Source: Pseudomonas sp. Irchel 3H7 (lineage in GTDB: Bacteria > Pseudomonadota > Gammaproteobacteria > Pseudomonadales > Pseudomonadaceae). From it: a stretch of DNA of 64,000 bases. Position numbers and translations under genes: made by a program. This document shows, piece after piece, positions 43,464 through 53,900 of this stretch. Each line of letters starts with the position of its first letter. Position 1 is the stretch's first letter. Below the pieces are notes generated by a model, which ran no database searches, was not told the origin of the DNA, and was given only the letters and a program-made list of their open reading frames with translations. The DNA lies in NCBI RefSeq assembly GCF_900187605.1, contig NZ_FYEA01000002.1, forward strand, positions 434,001-498,000. Direction: 5' to 3'.

Positions 43464-45155
43464 ATGCTCGAATTCATCCTGCACGCCTTGCGCACCGACC
43501 CGGAAATCGCGGTGTTCCTGGCGATTGCCCTGGGCGTGTTCGTCGGCCGGATTCACATCGGCAGCTTCCACCTCGGCTCGGTGGCCGGTGCGCTGTTGAT
43601 GGGTTTGCTGATCGGGCAGATCGGTCTGGAAGTGCCGGCGGGCCTGAAGTCAGTGTTTTTCGTGATGTTCATCTACGCCGTCGGGTTCAAGAGTGGCCCG
43701 GAGTTTTTCGGCAGCCTCAATCGCGGCACACTGAAACTGGTGCTGCTCTCGGTGGTGCTGTGCGCCACTGCGTTGGGGGCGATTCTACTGATGTACTCGC
43801 TGTTCGATTTCGACGCCGGGTTCACCGCAGGCCTCGGTGCCGGTGCGCTGACCGACACGGCGATCATGGGCACCGCGACCAGCGCGATCAATCAACTGAC
43901 GATTGATGCGGCGGCCAAGGCGCAACTCAACAGCCACATGGCAATCGCGTATGCCATCACCTATCTGTTCGGCACCATCGGCTTGATCGTGTTTGTCGGC
44001 AGCATCGCGCCGAAACTGCTCGGGGTGAATCTGCGCGAATCGGCGCGTGAACTGGAGCTGGAACTGGGCATCGCCAAGGAAGAAGAGGCGATCACCGTGC
44101 CCTACACGCGCATCGTCGTGCGGGCTCACCAAGTGGCGAGCAATGGCCAGGCGGATGGCCAGCGCATCATCGATTTTGAAAAACTGCATGACTCATTGAC
44201 GGTTGAGCGCGTGGTGCGGGCCGGGCAAATCATCGAGCGTGATGAAAGTTTCGTTCTCATGGCCGGCGATGTCCTTGGCGTGTATGCCTTGCGTGATGCC
44301 GTCGGTACGCTGAGTCACTGGGTCGGGCCGGAAATCGACCACCCCGAGTCCTTGTCATTCCCCACCCGCGAAGTGGACATCGTCCTGACTTCAGCCGAGT
44401 TTGCCGGCAAGACTATCCATGCAGCGAAAACCCGGCTGGCCAGTGATGGACGCCTGGGCTGTTTCGTCAACACCATCTCCCGCCAGGGCTACGAGCTGCC
44501 GCTGCTGCCCAACACGGTGCTGCGCCGAGGCGACGTGCTGACGCTGACCGGGCGCACTGCCAGTGTCGAGGCGATTGCCAAACGCCTGGGGCGGATCCGC
44601 AAGAACAACTACAAAAGCGATATCGCCATGCACACCCTGGGCATGGTCCTCGGCTCACTGCTGGGATTGCTCTCGACCCATGTCGGCATGATCCCGGTGG
44701 AACTGGGCATTGGCGGCGGGGTGTTGGTCGCCGCGCTGGTGATTGGCTGGTACAACTCGCGCCACCCGGAAATCGGCGCGCTGCCGCCCGCAGCGCAATG
44801 GGCGTTTTCCGAGTTTGGCCTGACGGCGTTTGGTGCTGTAGTGGGTTTGCTTGCCGGGCCGGCGGCGTTTGCCGCAATGAAAGAGCAGGGGCTGGCATTG
44901 CTGCTGTCCGGCGCAGTGGTGACGATTTTGCCGCCACTGGTGGCGTTGTATTTCGGTCGCTATGTGCTGCGCTTGCACCCGATGATCCTGTTCGGTGCCT
45001 TGGCCGGCGCGCAGACGGAAGCGGCATCGATGAACAAGATCATCGAGCAGTCGGGGAGTAATACTCCGGTAATCGGTTTCACCGTGTGCTATGCGATTTC
45101 CAATGTGCTGCTGGCGGTGTGCGGGCCGATTATCATCTTCGTGGTTGCTGGCTAG
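43464..45155 (+). CDS. Aspartate:alanine exchanger (AAE) family transporter with RCK-C domains
   Basis: A 563-residue membrane protein of the AspT/YidE AAE family: two sets of about five membrane segments at the ends and a soluble central part (about 200-400) with two TrkA-C (RCK-C) domains. The membrane halves carry the family stretches GALTDTAIMGTATSAIN and AGAQTEAASMNKIIEQSGSNTPVIGF. AspT of Tetragenococcus exchanges aspartate for alanine; the substrate of other members is not settled. AAAGGAG precedes the ATG. The link with the MscS gene hints at solute balance under osmotic change. It converges with the M50-HlyD gene. Confidence 0.85.
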   Translation: MLEFILHALRTDPEIAVFLAIALGVFVGRIHIGSFHLGSVAGALLMGLLIGQIGLEVPAGLKSVFFVMFIYAVGFKSGPEFFGSLNRGTLKLVLLSVVLCATALGAILLMYSLFDFDAGFTAGLGAGALTDTAIMGTATSAINQLTIDAAAKAQLNSHMAIAYAITYLFGTIGLIVFVGSIAPKLLGVNLRESARELELELGIAKEEEAITVPYTRIVVRAHQVASNGQADGQRIIDFEKLHDSLTVERVVRAGQIIERDESFVLMAGDVLGVYALRDAVGTLSHWVGPEIDHPESLSFPTREVDIVLTSAEFAGKTIHAAKTRLASDGRLGCFVNTISRQGYELPLLPNTVLRRGDVLTLTGRTASVEAIAKRLGRIRKNNYKSDIAMHTLGMVLGSLLGLLSTHVGMIPVELGIGGGVLVAALVIGWYNSRHPEIGALPPAAQWAFSEFGLTAFGAVVGLLAGPAAFAAMKEQGLALLLSGAVVTILPPLVALYFGRYVLRLHPMILFGALAGAQTEAASMNKIIEQSGSNTPVIGFTVCYAISNVLLAVCGPIIIFVVAG

Positions 45156-45164
45156 AGCGGATTG

Positions 45165-47261
45165 TCAGAAACCACTTTCGCGCATCAATACCGCCAGCAC
45201 ATGAGTCGCGCCGTCGGCGAGCCAACTGCGCCGCTCACCCTCAATCTTCAGGTGCCCGCGGGTTTCGCGCAGGCTCGGCAACGGCTCATCGAGCTGAATC
45301 AACACCTGAAACAGCGCGTTGCTCGGGATCAGCGCATGTTCGGCATTGGTCGTCGGCACGGGCCCGCCAAAGCGTGACGACAACATGCGGTGCGATAGCT
45401 GACTGGCGCGGGTGCTGCCGATCTGCACGACCCGGCCAGACAGCGGAGTGGTCTGGCCATCGGCATAGAAACGCACGTGATCTCCGGTAGCCATGCGGTG
45501 CACCTGATCCTGCGCGACATAAGCATCGACCTGCCAACTGCGCGGATCAATCAGCATACCCAGCGACTCCTGACGGCCGACCCATTGCCCGGCTTTCCAG
45601 TCAGGATTGACGTCCAGCCAAACCCCGGCAAACGGCGTTTGCAGGTTCAGCCGGGCGATTTCCGAGCGGGCGGCGCGGGCTTCTTCGAATTGCACATTGA
45701 GGCGCTGGCGAGTCACGGCGTCTTCGGCCAGGCCGCCGGGATCGGCGATCAACCCGGACAGCCGCGCCTCATAGCTGCGCGCATTGGCTTCGCTGGATTG
45801 CAGGCGCGAGGCGATGTCCGGCTCGTCCAGGGCAACCAGGGTTTCCCCAGCCTTGACCGGGCCGTGCGGGTGAATCGATTGCAAGCGCGCCGGGTAGGGC
45901 GCATACACGCGCAACTGGTGCTCGGCGCGGGCCACGCCGACCGCATCGATCTGCGTGCGCCATGGCATCGCCAAACCCAGCAGAATCAACAGCAGCATCG
46001 CGTAAAACGCCACTTTGCGCCGGCTCGGAATCGCCGCGCGGTTTTTCCACCAGTGGCCCAGCTCGCGCATCACGGGCAGGGCGATAAACCACGACAGTTC
46101 GACCATGAACAGGAAAATCCCCAAGAGCTTGAAGAAAAACAGATAGACCGCCAGCGCGATCCCCAGAAACAGCACCAGCCGATAAACCCAGGTGATGATT
46201 GCGAAGGTCACCAGCAAACGCCGCTGACCGCTCGGAAACGTTTCCGGCCAGTCTTCCTGCAAGCCCAACAGATTGCGCCGCAGGGTGACGCGCGCCAGCG
46301 CCGAAGCGCGTTCATGCAGGTTGGGAAAGTCGAGCAAATCGGAAAGGATGAAGTAGCCGTCAAAGCGCATGAACGGACTGGCGTTCAGCGCCAGTGATAA
46401 CAGCCAACTGGTGGTTGCCAGATAGAGCAGGGCATTGCGCAATGCGCCGGGATCACACAACGCCCAGCCCAGCGTCGACAGTCCGGCCAGCGACAACTCG
46501 GTCACGATTCCCGCCGAAGCGATCGCCAGACGTTGCCGTGAACGGCTGAGTTTCCAGCTCTCGCCGGTGTCGGTGTAGAGCATCGGCCACATCACCACAA
46601 ACGCAATGCCCATGTGCCCGACGCGCAAACCGAGCCGGGTCGCGACCAAGGCATGGCCGAGTTCATGCAGGGTTTTCGCGACGATCAGCGCCAGGGCAAA
46701 ACTGAACAGGCCCTCGGTGGAAAACGACTCGACCACCGCGCTGGTGAACACATCCCACTGCTGCAACACCAGAATGATCCCAAGCAGGCTCAGACTCAGC
46801 ACGATAATTCCGGTGAGCGGATGAAACAGCCAACCCAGCGCTCGCGCCAGGTATTGCAACGGCTGTTGCGGGCGCAGAAGCGGTATGCGGAAAAACAAGT
46901 AATGGTGCAGCCACCAGCGCCAGGTCAGCCAACTGCCTTCTGCGCTTTTGTTCTTGAGCCGTTCAAGCGCAGCGGGACCGGCGCGCAGCAACTGATGCTG
47001 TTCAAGGAACTGGCGAAAATCGAGGACTTGCTCGACATCCGGTTTCAGCGCGGTGCCTTCGGCGATCTGCTCGCTGATCTGACGCGGCGACTGGCCCCAG
47101 CGCAGCAGGCACTCGAATTCCAGCCAGCCGATGCGGTAGAAACGGTTGATCACCGTGTCCTGAATCACCCACGCCGGTTCGCCGTTGCTGCCATGGGCCG
47201 CTTCGCTCAGGCGCAAGTCTTCGCGCAGCGGCGGCACCGGCAGATCTGCCGGGTCGAGCAT
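45165..47261 (-). CDS. PqqD-like/M50 site-2-protease/HlyD fusion membrane protein
   Basis: A 698-residue protein with three parts. Residues 1-100 look like a PqqD-type winged-helix domain. Residues ~140-440 are a membrane domain with the M50 zinc-protease motif TLHELGHAL (H199, E200, H203) and the third ligand in NASPFMRFDGY (D301). The C-terminal ~250 residues form an HlyD-like barrel-sandwich/beta-barrel adaptor (VYAPYPARLQSIHPHGPVKAG, then TPFAGVWLDVN). M50-HlyD fusions are seen in export loci where an ABC transporter is absent. The zinc ligands are all intact, so proteolysis is possible. The start at 47261 overlaps the upstream stop as TAATG, a sign of translational coupling. It is the last gene of the adhesin export locus. 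Confidence 0.88.
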   Translation of the reverse strand: MLDPADLPVPPLREDLRLSEAAHGSNGEPAWVIQDTVINRFYRIGWLEFECLLRWGQSPRQISEQIAEGTALKPDVEQVLDFRQFLEQHQLLRAGPAALERLKNKSAEGSWLTWRWWLHHYLFFRIPLLRPQQPLQYLARALGWLFHPLTGIIVLSLSLLGIILVLQQWDVFTSAVVESFSTEGLFSFALALIVAKTLHELGHALVATRLGLRVGHMGIAFVVMWPMLYTDTGESWKLSRSRQRLAIASAGIVTELSLAGLSTLGWALCDPGALRNALLYLATTSWLLSLALNASPFMRFDGYFILSDLLDFPNLHERASALARVTLRRNLLGLQEDWPETFPSGQRRLLVTFAIITWVYRLVLFLGIALAVYLFFFKLLGIFLFMVELSWFIALPVMRELGHWWKNRAAIPSRRKVAFYAMLLLILLGLAMPWRTQIDAVGVARAEHQLRVYAPYPARLQSIHPHGPVKAGETLVALDEPDIASRLQSSEANARSYEARLSGLIADPGGLAEDAVTRQRLNVQFEEARAARSEIARLNLQTPFAGVWLDVNPDWKAGQWVGRQESLGMLIDPRSWQVDAYVAQDQVHRMATGDHVRFYADGQTTPLSGRVVQIGSTRASQLSHRMLSSRFGGPVPTTNAEHALIPSNALFQVLIQLDEPLPSLRETRGHLKIEGERRSWLADGATHVLAVLMRESGF

Positions 47262-48607
47262 TACCAGCCACTCCAGGCGCGTAGCGTCGCCAGCGGCCGG
47301 CGCAGCAAGTAATAACCGAGCATGACCCGCCCGCCGTAAAGCTTCGCCGTGCCGTGCAGGCCGAGGCGCGCATGTTCGGGGGCGCCCTCAATGCTGGCGA
47401 GCAAGCGGTAGGCGACCACACCCTCATCGCTGGGCCGCGCCTGATAACTGGTTTCCAGAATCTGCCCCTTGAGGGGCGTCAGCGGATAGGCGGTGAGAAA
47501 CAGCGTGACCTCGGCGCCCGGTTCCAGGGCGATGGCATCGGCCACGGCCAGTTGAATCAGCATGGCCGGTTGCGTCGGGTCAGCCACTTGCAGGATGCGC
47601 TCGCCGGTCACCACCGGTTTGCCCAGCCAGTCATTGGGGTCGCTGAACACCGCGACGCCGGCCTTTGGCGACAACACTTGTGTACGTTTCAGTTGCGCCT
47701 GCACCGCGGCCAACTCAGCCCGGCGTTGCTGCGCGCGACCGGCGAGCAAGGTCAGTTCGCTTTTGCTCTGCGGGTTATCGAAGGCCCTTTGGCTGGCTGC
47801 CTGCAACTCGGCATCTGCCACCGCGACCTCTTTGCCGAGCACTTCAGCGCGGCTGCGCAGGGTGGTTTCGTCCAGCGCAAACAGAGGTGTTCCAGCCTCC
47901 ACCGGTTGATTGGGTCGAACCTGTATCTTTTCGATCACGCCATCAATCGGTGAGCTGATGATCTGCGCCTGCCGCGAAACGATTTCAGTCGGCGCCAAAG
48001 CCGTTTGCCGCACCGGCAACAGCAGCAGGGCCGCGAGCACGATCAACACCAGCAGCAGTTGTTTGCGATTGGGCCGCCAGCGCCGCAAGCCCTTGCGCCG
48101 GGTCAGCGCTGACCAACAATAGGCCCAGGTGCTGACCAGCCCCTTGAGGTGGTGCCACAACAGCGCCGGCGGTTCCTGCTCCAGCAACAGCAGCAATAAG
48201 CCCAACCGTTGATTGTCGCGATCCTGCACTGGCACGCACCACAGCCCCGACGGCCACCATTCGTTCCAGCCTTCGGCGATGTCCAGCGGTGGACTGGCGC
48301 TGTCCTGGGACAGCCACACCGGCTCTGCATCGGGTACTTGCGCCGCGACCCAGCGACTGGCACGGCGCAGCCACACCAGATAGGGCGAGTCTTCGCTGGG
48401 CCGTGACAGCCCCGAGACGTTCAACAGCTCCAGCGATGACTCACGCTGGGCGAACACCAGCGCCTGATGAAAGGGCAGCAGCGGGTACAGGTCGTTGGCC
48501 ATGCTGAACGCCAGGCTGTTCAGCGAGTCAGCGGCCATGGCTTTATCACGCAGCGCATCGAGTTCGAGCAGCAGGTGAGGGTGAGGCAACGGCTCGTTCA
48601 TGCTCAT
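47261..48607 (-). CDS. GAF-like/HlyD inner-membrane adaptor
   Basis: A 448-residue protein. Residues 1-170 resemble a GAF-type sensor domain (DSLNSLAFSMANDLYPLLPF, GLWCVPVQDRDNQRLGLLLL). A single membrane segment (LLLVLIVLAALLLLPV, about 185-200) precedes an HlyD-like periplasmic adaptor (QIISSPIDGVIEKIQVRPNQ, a coiled-coil arm and a beta-barrel). GAF-adaptor fusions are unusual and could gate export by a cytoplasmic signal; that is inference. The start overlaps the upstream gene as ATGA (48604-48607), and the stop overlaps the next start, so all three genes are coupled. Confidence 0.85.
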   Translation of the reverse strand: MSMNEPLPHPHLLLELDALRDKAMAADSLNSLAFSMANDLYPLLPFHQALVFAQRESSLELLNVSGLSRPSEDSPYLVWLRRASRWVAAQVPDAEPVWLSQDSASPPLDIAEGWNEWWPSGLWCVPVQDRDNQRLGLLLLLLEQEPPALLWHHLKGLVSTWAYCWSALTRRKGLRRWRPNRKQLLLVLIVLAALLLLPVRQTALAPTEIVSRQAQIISSPIDGVIEKIQVRPNQPVEAGTPLFALDETTLRSRAEVLGKEVAVADAELQAASQRAFDNPQSKSELTLLAGRAQQRRAELAAVQAQLKRTQVLSPKAGVAVFSDPNDWLGKPVVTGERILQVADPTQPAMLIQLAVADAIALEPGAEVTLFLTAYPLTPLKGQILETSYQARPSDEGVVAYRLLASIEGAPEHARLGLHGTAKLYGGRVMLGYYLLRRPLATLRAWSGW

Positions 48608-49377
48608 GGGCGCGCGTCTTGCTCGAACTGCGCGGTGCCGCTCATGCCGGCCATCAAGTCGGGGTACTTGTTGTCGAGCTTCGCTTCCAGTTCAACGGTT
48701 TGCGCTACTGCATCGACGCGTGAGTTGATGCCGCTGACATGGGCCGGATAGGTCTTGCCGGTTTCATGGATGCTGACCTGCAGCGGCAGGCCGGGCTTGA
48801 GGGTTTTCAGCAGGTTGGACGGTACGTTCAGGCGCACCTTCAGTGCACCGTCACTGACCAGATCGAACAGCGGCGTGCCGGCCGTAACCGTTTGGTAAGG
48901 CTTGACGTAAACCTTGGCCACACGCCCGGAAAACGGTGCGAGCACCTGGCAGTAACTGCTTTGCGCCGCGCCCATGGCCCGCGCGCCGTCGGCCTTTTGC
49001 ACTTCGGTGTTGGCCATCGACACTTCGATATCGCCCACCGCGTTGAGCTGGCGCAGTTGTTGTTTGGCCTGCAGGTTCTGTTTGGCCATGGCCAGCTCCG
49101 CCGCCGCGACTTTCGCGCGCGCTTCGGCTTCATTGCAGTTGAAGCGGGCTAGCAATTGGGCCTTGGCGACCTGTTCGCCGAACCCGGCTTTCAGTTCGCC
49201 CAAGGTGCCGGCCATTTGGCTGGACAGGGTGGTTTCCAGTTCGGCGGCGAGCAACACGCGAATCGCACTGGCGCTTTCCAGTGTGGGTGCCGAAGTCGTT
49301 TCTTCAGCGTGGGCAGGGACGATCAGACTGGCCAACAACAGGGCCCCGAAACGGCACTCAAGGGCGATTTTGCGCAT
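48604..49377 (-). CDS. Periplasmic RND/HlyD-type adaptor protein
   Basis: A 257-residue periplasmic adaptor with signal peptide ending VPAHA. It has the lipoyl-like half-motifs LSSQMAGTLGELKAGFGEQV and VLAPFSGRVAKVYVKPYQ around a short coiled coil, then a beta-barrel. Such proteins bridge an inner-membrane transporter and a TolC-type outer-membrane channel. It overlaps the TolC-like gene by 20 bases and the GAF-adaptor gene by 4. It is shorter than the ~350-residue RND adaptors. Confidence 0.85.
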   Translation of the reverse strand: MRKIALECRFGALLLASLIVPAHAEETTSAPTLESASAIRVLLAAELETTLSSQMAGTLGELKAGFGEQVAKAQLLARFNCNEAEARAKVAAAELAMAKQNLQAKQQLRQLNAVGDIEVSMANTEVQKADGARAMGAAQSSYCQVLAPFSGRVAKVYVKPYQTVTAGTPLFDLVSDGALKVRLNVPSNLLKTLKPGLPLQVSIHETGKTYPAHVSGINSRVDAVAQTVELEAKLDNKYPDLMAGMSGTAQFEQDARP

Positions 49378-50896
49378 TCGGCGTTCCTTGCGAAGTGGCA
49401 GCGAGCAGACGTTGTTGTTCTTGTTCGTTCAAGGTGCGCTGGATTTCCCGGGCCAGGGTCTTGATGTCGTGTTGCGAGATTTCCTTGGGCAGCACGTCCA
49501 GCCCGACCGAGTTGTACATCCGCCCCCATGCGGCCTGCGCACTGGAGAACGCCGCTTCACGCTGATAACGCGAGAGCAGATAACGTCCCTCGGAGCGAAT
49601 CACTTCCAGTTCCGAGCCCAACGCACCGGTTTTCGCCGCTTGCGCATAATCGAGCAGGCTGCGATCGACGCGCAGGCTGTCTTCGGCAAACTCGACCTCC
49701 TGCCGCGCCAGTTGATAGCGCAGGGTGCCGACCCGCACTTGGGTGAGAATCGCCATCGACAGCGCCACGCGCCGGGTGTCGTCGGTTTCGCTCTGGGATT
49801 TTTCCGCCGCGTTCAACGACGGCAGTTGCAGCAGACGAATCAGGTTCATCGACACTTGCAGACCGGTGCTCATCCAGTCGTTGTTGTAGAGGTATTTGTT
49901 GGAATCGTACTTGTAGCCGAAATCGACGCTGACGTTCGGCCATAGCTGCGCCTTGGCGATCTCCAGATCCTTTTGATTGACGCGTTTGCGGTACCACTCT
50001 TCCATGATTTCCGGGCGATTTTCCAACGACAGCTGTTCCAGCCGCGCCATGCTCTGGCGCACTTCCGGCAGCGGCGGGTCGGGCATGTCGGCGAGGATCA
50101 TTTTCGAACCCGGCGGCAGCGACATCAGCGCCGATAGCTCGGCTTGAGCGAACTCCAGATCCTGGCGGCGCACGGTCAGCAAGTAGATCGAATCGAGCAG
50201 CGCGCGCTGATAGGCGAGGATTTCCTGACGCGGCAGCAGGCCACGGGTTTCCGCCTGGCGGGCCGAGGTCAGTGCGGTGTGGGTGCGCATCAGCAGTTTG
50301 TCGACTTCCGGCATCAAACGCTGGGCGCCGAGCGCCCGCCAATAGGCATTGCGCACGTCCTGCAGCACGTTCTGCGCGACTTTGCGCCGGCGCTCTTCGG
50401 CCATGAGGATCTGGTCGGATTTCTGCTGGGTACGGTAATACGCGACGCCAAAATCCAGCAGACTCCAGCTCAAACCCAGACCGTAGACTTCGCGATAGCG
50501 TTCTTCGGAGGTCGATGGACGCAAGCTGACCTGACGGTCTTCGATGCCGATCGAGGTGCCGCCGGAATCATTGTCACGCCCGGCATAACCGGCCGAGGCA
50601 ACCAGACGCGGGAGCATTTCATGGCTGGAAACATCGCGCAGGTCCGAGGCAAGCGCGCTTTCCATGAGTTTGAGACGGTAGTCGAGGTTGTATTTCAGGC
50701 CCCGCGCGGCGGCTTCGTAAAAGGTGATCGGCGCGGTGACCGGCTCCTGACCGGAATACATGCGTGACTGGTCGGCGATGATGCGTTGACGGTTTTCTTC
50801 GTCGGTGGAGGGTTTCGGCTCCGTTGATGAGCAAGCACTGAGCAACAGTGCAGAAGCGATGGCGGTACTGAGAAGCCGGTTCGCGTGTAGGCGCAT
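49358..50896 (-). CDS. TolC-family outer-membrane channel lipoprotein
   Basis: A 512-residue TolC/OprM-family protein with a lipobox (ALLLSAC near residue 20), thus lipid-anchored like OprM-type factors. Two TolC repeats of helices are visible, with RPEIMEEWYRKRVNQKDLEIAKAQ-like blocks and GYKYDSNKYLYNND in the barrel part. It should form the outer-membrane tunnel for the export system encoded downstream. The ATG at 50896 is favoured because AAAGGA is at the right distance; the ATG at 50902 lies directly after it. The giant adhesin gene ends 46 bases upstream. Confidence 0.87.
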   Translation of the reverse strand: MRLHANRLLSTAIASALLLSACSSTEPKPSTDEENRQRIIADQSRMYSGQEPVTAPITFYEAAARGLKYNLDYRLKLMESALASDLRDVSSHEMLPRLVASAGYAGRDNDSGGTSIGIEDRQVSLRPSTSEERYREVYGLGLSWSLLDFGVAYYRTQQKSDQILMAEERRRKVAQNVLQDVRNAYWRALGAQRLMPEVDKLLMRTHTALTSARQAETRGLLPRQEILAYQRALLDSIYLLTVRRQDLEFAQAELSALMSLPPGSKMILADMPDPPLPEVRQSMARLEQLSLENRPEIMEEWYRKRVNQKDLEIAKAQLWPNVSVDFGYKYDSNKYLYNNDWMSTGLQVSMNLIRLLQLPSLNAAEKSQSETDDTRRVALSMAILTQVRVGTLRYQLARQEVEFAEDSLRVDRSLLDYAQAAKTGALGSELEVIRSEGRYLLSRYQREAAFSSAQAAWGRMYNSVGLDVLPKEISQHDIKTLAREIQRTLNEQEQQRLLAATSQGTPNAQNRP

Positions 50897-50941
50897 GTTC
50901 ATTCCTTTGCATTCTTCGAATTTTTCTTCAGGTCGACCGCT

Positions 50942-53900
50942 TTACCGTGGCGTGCGCCGTTGCGCTGCATCGCGCAATTGCGCGCTGAAGCCCTTGGCCC
51001 GTGGTTTTTCATGAGGCTTTTCTGCGTGTGCCGGGCTGTGTGTCAGGTCGGCCGGGTTCAAGGTGAACAGCGACGGGTCGCTCAACAAGCCATCGGCGCT
51101 CAAACCGGTACGGCCCTGACGCCCCTGAATCCACAGCAGGTCCAGTTCGCTTTCGAGGCGACTGGTACGCACCGCTTGCGCGACGAATTGCCCCGGCACC
51201 AGGCCCAGACCATTGCCCACTGATTCGCTGGTGAACTCGCCGACCGCCGCCAGTCGCAGGTTGCTGCCATCGACGCCCCAGGCCGAGAGTTCGGAGATTT
51301 CAGCGGCGCGCTCGACCACCGGGGTGACGAAGATTGCCGGCTGTGGATCAGGAATCAGCAAGTTGCGGTTCAAAGTGTTCGGATCACGCTCGAAGTTATT
51401 GCCGCCGGGTGCCGGTATGAACGGCGTGGCGATGTCGAGGGTGATCACCAGTTCGGCCTGATCGCTGGCGCCGGCACGGTCGTTGATCGTGTAGGTGAAC
51501 ACGTCGCGCAGAATCTGCCCGAGGCCGGCGGCGGCGAGTACGGAAGGGTTGTTCTGATCGATGGTGTAGGTGTAACTGCCGTCGGCGTTCAGTACCAGTG
51601 TTCCGTACAAGCCAATGATCGGCTGGCCAATCACGCCCTCCGTGCCGGAACCGGCTTCTGCACCGGTGCGTACGCCGACCACTACCAGACTGTCATTGCC
51701 GTCGATGTCGCCATCGTTGGGCAGCACGTTGCCGGTGGTTTGCGGGGCAGGGGACTGATCGCTGGCAAACCCGCTGTCATTCTGCGCGACCGGTGCGTCG
51801 TTGGCGCCCTGAATGACCACCGTCAGCCGTGCGTCCGAGGTCGCGCCCGCCGCGTCGAGCATGCGATAGGTGAAGGTTTCGCTGAGGGTTTCGCCCGCAG
51901 TGCGCAAGGCCTGCACCACGGGATTGTTGTTGTCGATGACGTAGGTGTAACTGCCATCGGCATTCAGCGTCAGTTGCCCGTAGAGACCGATCAACACCTG
52001 TCCGGCACCGGTTGACTGGCCGGCCTGATTGCTGACGCTTTGCACCTGTTTGCCTTCGCCATTGGCGACGCTGTCGACATCCGTATCGTTGTCCAGCACG
52101 TTGCCGGTGGCGTTGCTGCCCGGCGTGCCGTTGTTGACGCCTCCGGCTTCGATCGCCGTGGCGCTGTCATCGGTGGCGACTGGTGTGTCGTTACGGCCAT
52201 CGACGGTGATGCGCAATTCGGCGGTACTGGTGTCGCCCCAGCGATCGACGATGGTGTAGGTGAACACTTCATTCAGGGTCTGGCCGCTCTGACGCAAGGC
52301 CTGTACGGCAGCAAGGTTGTTGTCGACGGTGTAGGTGTAGCTGCCGTCGGCATTGATCAGCAAGTCGCCATACAAACCGCGCAACGAGGTGCCGACGCTG
52401 CCGACCGCGCCGATAGCGTTGACGGTGCCGGTGTGAATGCCGATCACCGACAGCGGATCGCTTTCGGCATCGGTGTCGTTGTCCAGCACATTGCCGCCGG
52501 GGTTGAGACCGGGTTGATCGTTGTTGCTGCCACCGGCCTCGATCGCCGTCGCTGTGTCGGTGTTGGCCACCGGTGGAATGTTGCGCCCGCGAATGATGAT
52601 GTGGATTTCCGCCAGATCGTTCTGCCCGCCACGGTCGCTGACCTGATAGGTAAAGCGCTCATTGAGAAATTGCAGCGGCCCCAAAGCCAGCACCGCCGCA
52701 TTGTTCGAATCGAGGTTGTAGGTGAAGCTGCCATCGGCGCCTATGATCAACTGCCCGTAGAGTCCGTTGATCAGCGTGCCGTTGCTGTTGTCGGTGCCAG
52801 CCGTGACCCCGGCCAGACTGCCGCCGGCGTCTTCCGTGCCGAAACGAATGCCGGTAACGGTCTTGCTGTCACCCTGGTCGACGTCGGTGTCATTGGGCAG
52901 CACGTTGCCGCTTGGGTTCACGCCATTGCCCTTGCCGTTGTCCGCCACGGCCAGCACGGTATCGTTGGCCGCGACCGGCGCATCCCAGGCGCCGTCGATG
53001 CGAATGCTCAGTTGCGCAGTGTCGGTGGCCCCGGCGATGTCGCGCAGGCGATAGGTGAAGGTTTCCACCAGCGAATCGCCGACTTTCAGCGCCTGCACGG
53101 CGGCGAGGTTGTTGTTGACCACGTAGCTGTAAGTGCCGTTGGTGTTGACGGTCAGCGTGCCGTACAAACCGTTGAAGGTCTGTGCGCCGGCAACGGTGGT
53201 GAAGGCACCGCCGGCCGCTTCGCTGCCCGTGCGGATGCCGGTGACCAGTTTGGCGTCGTTGGCATCGACATCGTTGTCGTTGTTCAGCACATTGCCGCTT
53301 GGGTTGACCCCGGGCGTGCCGTTGAACGTTCCGCCGGCCTCGACCGCCACGGCACTGTCGTTGCTGGCGATCGGGTTGTCGTTGGCCCCGCGCACGGTTA
53401 TGGTCAGCGTCGCGCTGCTGGTGGCGCCGGCCAGGTCGCGGATCTGATAGGTAAAGGTTTCGGTGAGGGTGTCGGCATTATTGCGCAGCGCCTGGACCAG
53501 CGGATTGAGGTTGTCGACCACATAGCTGTAGCTGCCATCGGCATTCAGGGTGAGAACGCCGTAGGTGCCATTGAACCCGCTGCCGATCAGGCCCACCGAC
53601 GAGCCTTGATTGACCCCGATGACACTGAGCACTTCGCCGTTGCCGTCGACATCGCTGTCATTGCTCAGCACGTTGCCGCTCGGATTGGTGCCTGGCGTGG
53701 CGTTGTTCAAGCCGCCGGCCTCAACCGCGGTATTGCTGTCGTTCTGCGCGACCGGGGTGTCGTTGCGTCCCTGAATCGTGATGTTCAACGTCGCACGATC
53801 ACCGGCGCCGGCGGCGTCGATCACCTCGTAGCTGAACGCATCGAGCAACGTATTGCCGGCGCGCAAGGCCTGCACGGCGGCCATGCTGTTGTCGAGGCGA

